DNA of 64,000 nucleotides from DAISVY01 sp036826635 (GTDB lineage Bacteria; Zixibacteria; MSB-5A5; GN15; FEB-12): assembly GCA_036826635.1 (NCBI GenBank), contig DAISVY010000001.1:1-64000 (forward strand), given 5' to 3'. The notes under the pieces were generated by a model that was not told the DNA's origin, searched no databases, and worked only from the letters and a program-made list of their open reading frames with translations. Positions 54,901 through 62,843 of the stretch are shown one piece after another (the stretch's first letter is position 1; each line of letters begins with the position of its first letter). The position numbers were made by a program, and so were the translations under genes.

Positions 54901-55083
54901 GATGGCTGGAGTCGCAGTCTTGCCGAGGTGAACTATTTACGCACGGGTTATCGTTCGGCGGGTCTTCTGGATGTTCACATCATTACCGATGAGGACATCG
55001 CCAACAAGACCAGTTATGCCGTAAAGATCGGAGCGGTGACCGATGCCGCGCGACCTCTTTCTGTCGGAGGTCAGCCGTCATAG
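51901..55083 (+). CDS. GAF-like/PPDK_N/nucleotidyltransferase fusion protein
   Basis: This 1060-residue protein starts with a GAF-like sensor segment (about residues 10-140: LNCLYRIEEILKDRDESFD ... PPGWQYPDVCKARLVYEG ... FLKEETKLIKTIAERL) of the kind found before histidine kinases. A helical linker and a PPDK_N ATP-grasp domain follow (GKLGGKSAGLYLA, LIVRSSSLLED, LLQCRPQS). The shared module is present (GRWGS 792-796, GTHFF 834-838). The end is a nucleotidyltransferase domain (about 945-1045) with FGSTKNATAGPGSDIDLLI and a third Asp near 1024. It overlaps the upstream gene by 4 nt. A protein-nucleotidylating signal transducer is my inference. Confidence 0.82.
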   Translation: MTDHKKSIDKLLEALQERAKELNCLYRIEEILKDRDESFDSVFPKIIKAIPPGWQYPDVCKARLVYEGRVYQAPGFKETPWMQSADIVITDVVVGTLSVEYTEQMPLADDGPFLKEETKLIKTIAERLSHRIQHRKMRQIIEGFDSATGETPSKEFGDWYAVVRMLKQTDRGLYTSISRKLLNYLCWSGVTEAEKFVQSLGAADFESTGENGGNWNRPQQKHDVQLPADLSFAAYKIASEHLSGDQILALINRWVHEDKLSFLVQIVNRNVSLAEVADSVRRYHHLMESESEVVSPARLGVQASLVRRLLSDQLSYIRIAKDYMDINDFYHLFERVVFTTDSHGKLGGKSAGLYLASQILKKKSSGNDLLANVKIPKTWHVTSDVLLHFMHYNNFDDVVEQRYKGINQVRLEYPHIERSFKSARFPDDIVKGLSMALDDFGDCPLIVRSSSLLEDRAGSAFSGKYKSLFLANQGSKKKRLGALMDAIAEVYASTFGPDPIEYRTERGLLDFSEEMAIIIEEVVGNQVGKYYLPSYAGVAFSSNEFRWSSSIKHEDGLIRLVAGLGTRAVDRLSDDYPVLVAPGQPGLRVNVSPDEIMRYSPKSIDVINLETNSFETMLLSDFLKEVGYELPGVKDMVSVFKDGHISQPVGLNIDFESDRLVATFERLISSTPFVKQIKAILDTLKETLGYPVDIEFASDGQDFYLLQCRPQSHSVESQPSPIPQDVARDKVVFTANRFVSNGRVPDITHIVYVDPKRYDSLPDRASMLAVGRAVGKLNEVLPKQRFILMGPGRWGSRGDIKLGVPITYSDISNTAVLIEMAFKKGNYLPDLSFGTHFFQDLVEANIRYLPLYPDDEGVIYNERFLSGVKNILPDVIPDFASLADTIHLIDIPQITDGRVLRILMNADLDQAIGYLAEPRAEAEPVSIVETGQSEKINYWSWRMEFAKKIAANIDPEKFGVVSLYVFGSTKNATAGPGSDIDLLIHFRGTPEQRQVLEYWLDGWSRSLAEVNYLRTGYRSAGLLDVHIITDEDIANKTSYAVKIGAVTDAARPLSVGGQPS

Positions 55084-55941
55084 AAGTTCGCGCGTGGCCC
55101 GGTCGAGATTATCGAGATCGAATCGCACCAGGGCCAGTTCCGGGCCGTCGTGTGCCGCCGTCAGACAGCGGGTTCGGCCGATCCGATCCTGCCAGGTGCC
55201 CGTCAGGCGGGCCGACTCGTGGACATGACCATGCAGGGTCAGCAACGGCTGGCGCGCTTCGATAAAGCGCTGTACGGCGATACTCCCGACATGTACATCT
55301 AAAGGGACATAGTCCACCATTTTCCCGTCCAGGGCTGCCCGGTCCAGGGTTGTCTGATAGGGTGGAGTGTGGAAGAGGAAAACCGCCTGTTCCAGATCAT
55401 CGTCGGCCGTTAGCCGTTTTAGATCTTTGGCGATAGTGCCGTATTCGGCCTCGTGGGCCGAAACTTCGACCGACCGCCATCCGGCCGTGGGCGGCACGCA
55501 ACCGGGATCGACATAGCGTGAAACGTCGTAGCGCTCCCAGTCTTTCAGTTGAGCCGGCGATGGTGGCACGAAAGCATAGCCGTAGATGCTATACTCGCCC
55601 AGGGTGACACGACGTTCGTGAATGTATTGCCAGAGGCCCTGTGTGGCTACGTCCAGTACCGCGGCTTCTTCGAAACGTGCGTCGTCATTGCCGAGGATCA
55701 GGAACACTTTCGGATAAGCCGGACCCACTTGCTCCCGCACCTGTTCGAATCCCCGGGCCATGATGGCGTTTACGAAATCGGCATGACCGATGCTGATCCC
55801 GGACATTGCGGCCACTCCGGAGGGGAGCAGATCGCCGCCGAGAAAGACCGCTTTCGGTCGCTCTTCGATAATGCGGGCGAACAGTTTTTCGTAACGGTCT
55901 TCGCGGCCGTGTAAATCCGAAACAAAGAAACAGGGTATCAC
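55078..55941 (-). CDS. Calcineurin-like metallophosphoesterase
   Basis: This 287-residue phosphoesterase has the dimetal-site motifs in order: DLHG in FFVSDLHGREDR (residues 9-12), GGDLLPSG, GNDD (in place of GNH[DE]), FHTPPY and GHVHES. The Asp for His change in the GNH motif may alter metal or substrate handling. The start is GTG. Its 3' end overlaps the end of the fusion gene by 6 bp tail to tail, so it is not part of that operon but could reverse a modification made by it. The substrate is unknown. Confidence 0.83.
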   Translation of the reverse strand: MIPCFFVSDLHGREDRYEKLFARIIEERPKAVFLGGDLLPSGVAAMSGISIGHADFVNAIMARGFEQVREQVGPAYPKVFLILGNDDARFEEAAVLDVATQGLWQYIHERRVTLGEYSIYGYAFVPPSPAQLKDWERYDVSRYVDPGCVPPTAGWRSVEVSAHEAEYGTIAKDLKRLTADDDLEQAVFLFHTPPYQTTLDRAALDGKMVDYVPLDVHVGSIAVQRFIEARQPLLTLHGHVHESARLTGTWQDRIGRTRCLTAAHDGPELALVRFDLDNLDRATRELL

Positions 55942-55975
55942 GGTGTTGCTTTCCGAGCGTTTCAGCGCCGGGGAC

Positions 55976-57400
55976 TCATTCTCCCCCGGCCGGGCGGACC
56001 ATCGGTTGCCGCTTCCAGTAGGTTAACGAACGCCACAACCACTCGGCCGGGCCGAAGGTGAATCGTTTCAACCAGAGAGGACTCAACAGCAGTTGGACGA
56101 TCCACACGCCAATCACGATCAGAAAGAGAGCCCAGCGGTCGAGACGAGCGAACATGGCCAGGCCATAGCCATAAAAGATAAACGTGCAGATAATCGTCTG
56201 AAAAAGGTAGTTTGAAAGAGCCGTTCGTCCGACTGCCGCCAGTCTTTGCGTCAGTGCCTGCAGCCATCCTTTTTTCACCGCTATCATTACCAGTGACAAA
56301 TGGGCCATCGCTACCAGAATGCTTCCGACGGCATTGAAATAGTTGTCGCCGCACAGACGGGCAATGAAATCGAATTCATGGGCGATCAAACGCACCGTTC
56401 CGTACCAGACCAGCGGAAGCCCGATGGCGTAACCGCCGATCAGCCAGCCCAGGTAAAAGCGGTACGACCGCAGAGCGGAGAATATCTGAAGTTTCATCAA
56501 AGCCATGCCCAGGATCATCAGGCCCAGGGACCGCCATAGAGTGAACATGAAGAAAACCATGGTCTGCATCATCAGGCTCGTGCCCGCCCGGCGTTTGAGC
56601 ATGCCGGCGTAGCCGTCGCGGTAGGTTGCGATTTCCTGCGCGGTATTCTCCGGCGTAGGCAACCAGGTTTGTTCCACTTCCTCCCAACTGGTGAGGATCT
56701 GCTGTTGCTGGACGGTGAGTGTCTTGCCGGCTTCGCGAGCCGCACGCGCCGATTCGGCCATATTCCGGAACTGGCTGTTAAGAAAGCCGCCGCCAAGCTG
56801 GATCAGATTTCCCATTATCAGTACCGCCACGGCCAGAGCGATAAGCCGGCGCGCGGAGAGTCGCCGCAGGGGGTAGAGCAACAGGCCGCACAGCGCGTAG
56901 GATACCAGAATATCACCGTACCACAGCAGGTAAGCGTGAATGAGGCCAATCATCAGCAGCCACATAATGCGTCGGTAATAGATGCCGCCGAAGCCGCGGC
57001 CGCAAGCTTTGGCTCGTCGATCCATCAGCACCACCCCGGCGCCGAAGAGCATGGAGAAAATGGCCATCATTTTCTCCAGACACAGCACCGAGCTTATGCG
57101 CCAGACCCACTGGTTTATGCCGGTGAATCCGCCTCCTATGGACGGGTTGAAGGAGATAGCTTCGGGCAGGGCGAAGACGTCGATGTTTATTACCAGTATT
57201 CCCAGAAGGGCGAATCCCCGGAGGATGTCGACGGATGATATGCGTTGTGTCTCCTCAACCGGTTTCAGGGTGGCTGATCCGACAGCAGCCGGGCCGGGAT
57301 CGACAGGCGAGGCGGATGGCATCGGTTTTTCCTCTCCGGTATGGCTTATAGGCTTAAGGGCAGCCGAAGGATACTCCGGTGGTGTATTCAAGGCAAGCAT
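55976..57400 (-). CDS. DUF418-family integral membrane protein
   Basis: The product (474 residues from the chosen ATG) begins with a soluble segment of about 55 residues and then has about ten transmembrane helices. It opens with RISSVDILRGFALLGILVINI, the DUF418/acyltransferase-3-like opening, and ends with the DUF418 domain (VGRTALSNYLFQTIICTFIFYGYGLAMF ... PLWLKRFTFGPAEWLWRSLTYWK). A long loop (about 230-300) separates the two halves. Function unproven; members are linked to transport or cell-surface acylation. GGGAG precedes the ATG at 57400; an ATG at 57322 is the alternative. Confidence 0.82.
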   Translation of the reverse strand: MLALNTPPEYPSAALKPISHTGEEKPMPSASPVDPGPAAVGSATLKPVEETQRISSVDILRGFALLGILVINIDVFALPEAISFNPSIGGGFTGINQWVWRISSVLCLEKMMAIFSMLFGAGVVLMDRRAKACGRGFGGIYYRRIMWLLMIGLIHAYLLWYGDILVSYALCGLLLYPLRRLSARRLIALAVAVLIMGNLIQLGGGFLNSQFRNMAESARAAREAGKTLTVQQQQILTSWEEVEQTWLPTPENTAQEIATYRDGYAGMLKRRAGTSLMMQTMVFFMFTLWRSLGLMILGMALMKLQIFSALRSYRFYLGWLIGGYAIGLPLVWYGTVRLIAHEFDFIARLCGDNYFNAVGSILVAMAHLSLVMIAVKKGWLQALTQRLAAVGRTALSNYLFQTIICTFIFYGYGLAMFARLDRWALFLIVIGVWIVQLLLSPLWLKRFTFGPAEWLWRSLTYWKRQPMVRPAGGE

Positions 57401-57715
57401 GAAATCTCCCGGCGGATATCGTGTGCATTTGGGTGTCCATGTGCGTCCGGGCGCGTTAGTCTCTGTTTTGTCGGTTGTTGGGTGAGTCGGTCGGCGAAAT
57501 TGAAAGACCTTGTTACTTTTCGGAAGTCGGACCATATTGATAGTGAAATAGAATAAGACGGTTTCGGGGCGCCGACGATTTCCTGTCTCTCAATGAGAGA
57601 CGCCGAATTGCTCTTTTTCGGGCTGTCTCCGGGCCGGGTGATCGATTATACTGCTTTACCATTTTGCACGTGACGTTACTCCGGGTTGCTATCCGGATCA
57701 GAAGAGGAGAGATGG
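57401..57715. other. Divergent intergenic region
   Basis: It lies between the leftward DUF418 gene and the rightward isochorismatase-like gene. It holds the 17-bp palindrome at 57585-57601, a T-rich stretch after it, and TATACT at 57647-57652, which could be a -10 element. No gene is supported. Confidence 0.4.
57585..57601. promoter_or_regulatory. Perfect 17-bp palindrome
   Basis: GTCTCTCA and TGAGAGAC flank a single A. It lies about 115 bp before the isochorismatase-like gene and 185 bp before the DUF418 start. The odd length and symmetry fit an operator; read as RNA the loop would be too tight for the full stem. Confidence 0.4.
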
Positions 57716-58255
57716 ATGCTCACTCCCGAAAACACCGTTCTGGTCGTGGTCGATGTGCAGGGTCGTCTGGCCAGCCTGATGCACGGGAAAGAGGAATTTT
57801 ACGACAACGTGGTGAAGATGATTAGAGGGGCCACGGTTCTGGAACTGCCTGTGCTCTGGAACGAACAGCTCCCGGACAAACTCGGGGGAACCATCGCGCC
57901 GGTGGCCGAAGCATTGAAAGGTCTCGAACCGTTCGTAAAGAAGACTTTCAGTTGTTGCGGTCAGGAGAGTTTCATGAAGGAACTCACGCGGCTGGAACGA
58001 CAACAGGTTCTTCTGGTCGGTATGGAAACACATGTCTGTGTGTACCAGACCGCCATTGATTTGCTGGGTGAAGGTTTTGACGTTTATCTGGTAGTGGATG
58101 CGGTTTCCTCGCGATCGTCGCAAAATAAAGAGATCGGTATTAAGGCGATGAGTGACGCCGGGGTCAGGATTACGAGCGTGGAAATGTCGCTTTTTGAAAT
58201 GCTGCGTGTGGCCGAGGGCGATAAATTAAAGGAAATTATTCGGATTGTCAGGTAA
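57716..58255 (+). CDS. Isochorismatase-family cysteine hydrolase
   Basis: This 179-residue hydrolase has the family's catalytic triad: Asp in VLVVVDVQGRL (about residue 13), Lys in FVKKTFSCCG (about 81) and Cys in METHVCVYQTAIDLL (about 115). The cis-peptide before the nucleophile region is preserved. It likely hydrolyses a small amide or ester; nicotinamidase and YcaC-like activities are both possible. GAGGAGA precedes the ATG at 57716. It stands alone. Confidence 0.85.
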   Translation: MLTPENTVLVVVDVQGRLASLMHGKEEFYDNVVKMIRGATVLELPVLWNEQLPDKLGGTIAPVAEALKGLEPFVKKTFSCCGQESFMKELTRLERQQVLLVGMETHVCVYQTAIDLLGEGFDVYLVVDAVSSRSSQNKEIGIKAMSDAGVRITSVEMSLFEMLRVAEGDKLKEIIRIVR

Positions 58256-58376
58256 CTGACGGAGCGGACGCGAGAGCACGATTTGATTGTTGTCAAATAA
58301 CCATTCGTGAAGTATTGTTTCTTCATCCGGAGCGAGCTACCAATACAGAGATGATGTCCGATGAATTGAGTCGATA

Positions 58377-61300
58377 GTGAATGACGATCGCGACAGATTC
58401 CGCAAGTTGCCGGTTGGTCAACTGGCCCCTCGTACGGTAGTCGGGAATTACACGGTTATCGAGAAGCTTGATGGGGCCGGTGTGGGTGAGGTTTACCTCG
58501 CCGACGACAACCGCCTGAATCGACCGGTGGCGATCAAGTTTGTCCCTGCGCGTCTGGCCTCCGACGACGTGGCCAAGGGTCGGTTCGTTCGCGAGGCCGA
58601 GGCCGCCGCCGCTCTCACTCATCCCAACATAATCCACCTGTACGAGATCTGCGAGTATTACGGTCAGCCTTTTCTGGTTATGGAAAAACCGCGTGGCCAG
58701 CCGCTGCGCGTTGTTATGACGGAACGGCATGAGGAATTTTCTCTGCCCCGGGTGATGGATCTGGCCGTGCAGATATGCGAGGCACTGAACGCCGCACACA
58801 AGAAATCGGTGATCCATCGGGGTTTGAACCCGGGTTGTATTCTTCTGGATCGCAACGGCTGGATTCAGCTTATCGATTTCGGTCTGGCGGTCGTCGCACG
58901 GGAAAAACCCGGCGGCGGGGCGGATGAAACAGGCGGGTTATACCTGGCTCCGGAGCAGGTCCGTGGTATGTCCGTAGACAACCGCTGTGACATTTTCTCT
59001 TTTGGCGTGATTTTGTACGAGTTGCTTACCGGCGCACATCCCTTCGCTCGTGACAACGCGGCCGCGGTTAGTCGGGCGATAGTCGAAGACACCCCCGCTC
59101 CGCTGAACAGTCACGTTGCCGATTTGCCCGGAGAGCTACAGGCCATTATCGACCGGACTTTAGCCAAAGAAGCGGCGGCCAGGTATCAGTATGTTGATGA
59201 CCTTCTGGCCGATCTCAAACGGGAACGCGCGATGAGGCTGGTCCGCGACAGTGAGGCGCGGTATCGCTCTCTGAACGATGATATCCTCGACAGTTCGTGG
59301 GAGGGTATCTGTATACTTGATTCCGAGTTCAGGATAGTCTGGATGAATCGCGCTCTGGAGCGTTATTTCGGTATTCGTCGCGAGGATGTTTTCGGCAGTG
59401 AATCCAGGCACTTTGTCGATTATTACCTGCGCCCCATCTTAGAGAATCCCGATACTGTCGTCGAGAAAATCCGGGCCACTTACAGCCATGACGCCGGAGT
59501 CGAGCATCTTGAGTGTCATGTGCTTTCGGATAAACGTCGCGAGGAACGCTGGCTGGAATACTGGAGTCAGCCGATCAACTCGGGAATCTACGCCGGCGGC
59601 CGCATTGAGCATTATTACGATATCAGTGAAAGCAAACAGGCTCATGATGTGCAGCGACAAAGCGAGGAGAAACTTCGTCAGATCATCGATCTGGTCCCGC
59701 ACATGATTTTCGCCAAGGATCGCGAAGGCCGCTTTCTTCTGGCCAACCGGACCCTTGCCGAGATGTATGATACCACGGTGGAAAAACTGGCTCAACAGCG
59801 CCACCGCGATATCCACGGTGTCGGTTTGGAACTGGACAGGATGCTTGCCGACGACATGGAGGTAATAGACAGCGGTCACCCCAAGTTCATTCCCGAGGAG
59901 TCTTTTACCGATACGAAGGGACGTACGTACATCCTTCAGACGACCAAAATCCCTTACACCGAAGCGGGGTCGAATGAGGCGGCGATGCTCGGGGTGGCCA
60001 TCGACATTACCGAACAGAAAAAGGCCGAGAGCAAACTCCGTGAAAGCCGACGGGCTCTGGCAACACTGATGGGGAACCTGCCGGGGATTGCCTATCGATG
60101 TACCAATGATCCTGAATGGACCATGGAGTTTATCAGCCAGGGTTGCCGGGAACTCACCGGTTACGACGTGGATGAGCTTCAGCACAACAAGTTGTTGTCG
60201 TATGCCCGGATTATCCATCCCGACGACCGCCAGGAAGTCTGGAACGATGTTCAGACGGCGCTGGATAATAAGAAGCCATTCCGTTTGAATTACCGCATTC
60301 TTACGCGTGATAATGAAGTGAGGTGGGTGTGGGAGCAGGGCTCCGGTGTTCGCGATGCTTCCGGGAACGTGGTCGCTCTGGAAGGTTTCATTACCGACGT
60401 TACCGAGCGCCATCTGGCCGATAAACGACTTCGTGATGCCGAGGCGGAAAAGGCGATTATTCTCAACAGTGTCACCGAGAACGTCACTTACCAGGACCAT
60501 GATTTGAGAGTGATCTGGGCCAACCGCGCGGCGGCCGAATCGGTCGGGGTATCCTCTGAAGAATTGGTCGGGCGACATTGCTATGAAATATGGCACGGCC
60601 GGAATGTCCCCTGCCCGGATTGTCCGGTCGAAAGGGCGATCAACACCGGCCAGCGTCACGAAACGGAAATTACCGGTGCCGATGGTCGAGTCTGGGCCGT
60701 GCATGGTTTCCCGGTGCGAAATGAAGCCGGAGAGGTCATCGGAGCGGTCGAGGTTACTGGCGATATAACGGAGCGCAAGAGAGTCCAGGCGGCATTGCAC
60801 GAGGCCGAAAAGAAAACGCAGTTGGCTTTTCACCATGCCCCTTTCGGTATCGTAATACTGTCGCTCGACGGTCGTTTCCTTCAGGTCAACTGGGCGTTCT
60901 ATCGAATGCTGGGGTACACCGAGGTGGAGTTGAGCAGCCTTACCTGGGAAGATATCACTGATCCGGAAAATCACGATGAGGAGAAGATCGCCATAGAGCA
61001 GTGTCGCCGGGGCGAGATTGACCAATACCGGTTGGAGAAGAAGTTCGTTACCAGAAAAGGCGAAACGCTGTGGGTCAATTATGTTGCGGTCGTTATCGGC
61101 GATGAACAGGGCGATCCGCTGTACATTCTCGGGATGATGGAAGATATCACCGAACGGAAACACCAGGACGAAAAACTGAGAGAAACAACCGAGCAATTGA
61201 AAACAGAACGTGGCATTCTCTCCGAGAAAAACATCGCCCTCAAACAGGTTCTTGATCGACTTGGTGAAGACCGTCGAGAGTTCAAAGACCTGATCTGCCG

Positions 61301-61628
61301 AGAGATTCAGGGAAGCATAATGCCTGTTGTCCGGCGTCTCAGGGGGGAAGTGGGAGAGGTTGGGGAAAACGCGCTGCAGGCTCTGGAAGATGACGTTAAT
61401 CGAATACTGTCCAAAGACATAGATGTTTTCCGGGATCGCTATGCCCGGTTGACATCAAGAGAATCTGAAATCTGCGAAATGATCAAGTCCGGGATGTCCT
61501 CCAAGGAAATCTCCGAGGATCTGAATCTTTCTATTATGACCGTTCAGAAACACCGCGAACGGATCCGAAAAAAGCTGGGAATAACCAACAAAAGCCTCAA
61601 TCTGGCCACCTATCTTAGGTCACGTTGA
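58377..61628 (+). CDS. Pseudokinase-PAS(5)-LuxR regulator
   Basis: This 1083-residue protein combines a Ser/Thr-kinase-like domain (about residues 24-285), five PAS-type sensor domains (about 300-420, 422-555, 558-690, 693-812, 815-930), a coiled coil and a LuxR helix-turn-helix (about 1015-1083, SKEISEDLNLSIMTVQKHRERIRKKL). The kinase fold keeps Lys54 (VAIK) and Asp167 (DFG). However, the HRD loop reads HRGLNPGC: Asp149 is Gly, Lys151 is Asn and Asn154 is Cys, so phosphotransfer should be lost. PAS4 has a CPDCPVERA motif that could hold a metal. It starts with GTG. It likely controls the twin promoter elements downstream. Confidence 0.85.
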   Translation: MNDDRDRFRKLPVGQLAPRTVVGNYTVIEKLDGAGVGEVYLADDNRLNRPVAIKFVPARLASDDVAKGRFVREAEAAAALTHPNIIHLYEICEYYGQPFLVMEKPRGQPLRVVMTERHEEFSLPRVMDLAVQICEALNAAHKKSVIHRGLNPGCILLDRNGWIQLIDFGLAVVAREKPGGGADETGGLYLAPEQVRGMSVDNRCDIFSFGVILYELLTGAHPFARDNAAAVSRAIVEDTPAPLNSHVADLPGELQAIIDRTLAKEAAARYQYVDDLLADLKRERAMRLVRDSEARYRSLNDDILDSSWEGICILDSEFRIVWMNRALERYFGIRREDVFGSESRHFVDYYLRPILENPDTVVEKIRATYSHDAGVEHLECHVLSDKRREERWLEYWSQPINSGIYAGGRIEHYYDISESKQAHDVQRQSEEKLRQIIDLVPHMIFAKDREGRFLLANRTLAEMYDTTVEKLAQQRHRDIHGVGLELDRMLADDMEVIDSGHPKFIPEESFTDTKGRTYILQTTKIPYTEAGSNEAAMLGVAIDITEQKKAESKLRESRRALATLMGNLPGIAYRCTNDPEWTMEFISQGCRELTGYDVDELQHNKLLSYARIIHPDDRQEVWNDVQTALDNKKPFRLNYRILTRDNEVRWVWEQGSGVRDASGNVVALEGFITDVTERHLADKRLRDAEAEKAIILNSVTENVTYQDHDLRVIWANRAAAESVGVSSEELVGRHCYEIWHGRNVPCPDCPVERAINTGQRHETEITGADGRVWAVHGFPVRNEAGEVIGAVEVTGDITERKRVQAALHEAEKKTQLAFHHAPFGIVILSLDGRFLQVNWAFYRMLGYTEVELSSLTWEDITDPENHDEEKIAIEQCRRGEIDQYRLEKKFVTRKGETLWVNYVAVVIGDEQGDPLYILGMMEDITERKHQDEKLRETTEQLKTERGILSEKNIALKQVLDRLGEDRREFKDLICREIQGSIMPVVRRLRGEVGEVGENALQALEDDVNRILSKDIDVFRDRYARLTSRESEICEMIKSGMSSKEISEDLNLSIMTVQKHRERIRKKLGITNKSLNLATYLRSR

Positions 61629-61637
61629 TATTCGAAA

Positions 61638-61693
61638 TACGTATTAAATACGCATTTATCCCGGATTGACGTTTTCTTTTATATGCCTATTCT
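61638..61693 (+). promoter_or_regulatory. Palindrome-plus-promoter element, copy 1
   Basis: The 43-bp element (61638-61680) is repeated at 62355 with two mismatches. It contains CGTATTAAATACG (61640-61652), a 13-bp palindrome around a central A, and TTGACG (61666-61671). A TATTCT follows after 16 nt (61688-61693). The palindrome centre lies about 54 bp before the predicted start of transcription, a common activator position. It lies just after the LuxR-type gene and about 200 bp before the ArsC/Spx-like gene. Confidence 0.6.
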
Positions 61694-61891
61694 GTGGTGT
61701 TTTCTTGAGGTGGTCATTCTGATCATCCTTGGAGAACCTTGAGGGTTGTCTTTCCTCGGTTGAGAGGAAATACCCTTGAGTGGATCTCGACGCTTTCTGT
61801 GAAAAGCTTTTTGATTTTGCATTCAGCCGTCGGCTGTTCTGCAAAGGGGTGGGGCAAAAACGCAGCAAATTATTGTTTTTTTGGAGGTGCA

Positions 61892-62290
61892 ATGCGCAAG
61901 CAGGTAATCGTATACTCTGACCCGAAAAGTGCTGACTGCCAGGAGGTTGAGAACTATCTCACCGAGCAGGAGGTAAACTTCCGGGTCCATGACATCAGCG
62001 CTCACCCGCTGGACCTTCGCCGTATTCGCTCCCTGGTCAGGCATCTTGATGTTCGGAATTTCCTTGATTCGCGCCGGCCGGCGTGTCATAAGTATAAACT
62101 GGACAATGGATTGCCGGAACGGGACGATCTCCTGGCGTTGCTGGCCGAGGACAACGGCCTGCTCAGGCTGCCGATAGTGGTCGCCGGTCGTCTTATGACT
62201 GTAGGGGCGTGTCGTCGGGCACTTGATGATATGTTGCAGCTAAAATCGAGTCGTGACGATTCGGCAGAAAAGGCAAGTAATGCAGCCTGA
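61892..62290 (+). CDS. ArsC/Spx-like thioredoxin-fold protein
   Basis: This 132-residue protein has the glutaredoxin/ArsC fold: strand and active loop VIVYSDPKSADCQEVENYLTEQ (a single Cys16), VNFRVHDIS, and LLRLPIVVAGRLMTVGACRRAL with the conserved cis-Pro. The loop has one Cys rather than CxxC, as in ArsC-type reductases. The usual ArsC Arg triad is not clear, so arsenate reduction is doubtful. GGAGG lies 5 nt before the ATG. A 43-bp promoter-like element lies upstream of it and another downstream, and a pseudokinase-LuxR regulator gene precedes it. Confidence 0.65.
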   Translation: MRKQVIVYSDPKSADCQEVENYLTEQEVNFRVHDISAHPLDLRRIRSLVRHLDVRNFLDSRRPACHKYKLDNGLPERDDLLALLAEDNGLLRLPIVVAGRLMTVGACRRALDDMLQLKSSRDDSAEKASNAA

Positions 62291-62354
62291 AGAAGTTACG
62301 GCTACCAGGTCGGCTGGTGTATCGGAAGTTGGACTTGTAGTCGATTTGCGTGAG

Positions 62355-62410
62355 TACGTATTAAATACGCATTTATGCCGGATTGACGTTTTATTTAACA
62401 AGGTTATTTT
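62355..62410 (+). promoter_or_regulatory. Palindrome-plus-promoter element, copy 2
   Basis: The 43-bp element (62355-62397) is identical to copy 1 except at two positions. The palindrome is at 62357-62369, TTGACG at 62383-62388 and TATTTT at 62405-62410 after a 16-nt spacer. The predicted transcript would start near 62417 and lead into the gene at 62844 after a ~425-nt leader. Confidence 0.6.
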
Positions 62411-62416
62411 GCAGGT

Positions 62417-62634
62417 GATAGCTTGGTGTCATTCTTCACGCCCGACATCAACAAGCTATCAAACGAACCCGGCGGTGTGAGTTTATTGACACCGCGAGCA
62501 CACCACATAACACTGCCGGGCTCTCTAAATATAATGAGGCAAAGGTTTTCTAAAAATCCTCCCTCCTATCAAGAGAAAGCCCGGTGGCGTTTGATATCTC
62601 AACGCGAACCTTGACCCCACAATACGCTACCGGG
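62417..62634 (+). ncRNA. Candidate structured leader or small RNA
   Basis: Three inverted repeats follow the copy-2 promoter in order. GATAGCTTG (62417-62425) pairs with CAAGCTATC (62452-62460). GCGGTGT (62472-62478) pairs with ACACCGC (62489-62495). CCCGGTGGCG (62580-62589) pairs with CGCTACCGGG (62625-62634) with one G-U. No riboswitch family is recognised. A leader controlling the CoA-transferase gene or a free RNA are both possible. Confidence 0.35.
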
Positions 62635-62843
62635 TATTCCTATTTATAGCCATTTTTTCTTCCTCTTCTCACTAAGACGTTGGCTGGTCGATTGTTATAT
62701 GTCGCTCCGCTTGATTTTCAATGAGGCGCGATATTTCTGTCCATCGTCGTCTTCGATTTATTATATTCGCTCAAGTGAGAAGCATACCCGGCGACAATTT
62801 AATCGAAGGGCTAACATTAACCAGAAGAGTATATTAACAGGTT

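Larger units (their letters stand above)
62291..62843. other. Long intergenic region before the CoA-transferase gene
   Basis: This 553-bp stretch holds copy 2 of the promoter element (62355-62410) and then three inverted repeats (62417-62634). The rest is AT-rich with no supported gene. It is best read as the promoter and a structured 5' leader, or a separate small RNA. Confidence 0.45.

Noticed and set aside
55739..55760. TGTTCGAATCCCCGGG, resembling a tRNA T-arm
   Set aside because: It lies inside the metallophosphoesterase gene, and no acceptor stem, D-arm or anticodon arm can be paired around it.
59439..61196. Long minus-strand open frame (585 codons)
   Set aside because: It lies entirely antisense to the pseudokinase-PAS-LuxR gene, whose PAS and HTH motifs are clear.
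61638..62397. The two 43-bp repeats as attachment sites of a mobile element
   Set aside because: They flank a single ArsC-like gene with no integrase or transposase, and each contains the same promoter geometry, so a regulatory role explains them better.
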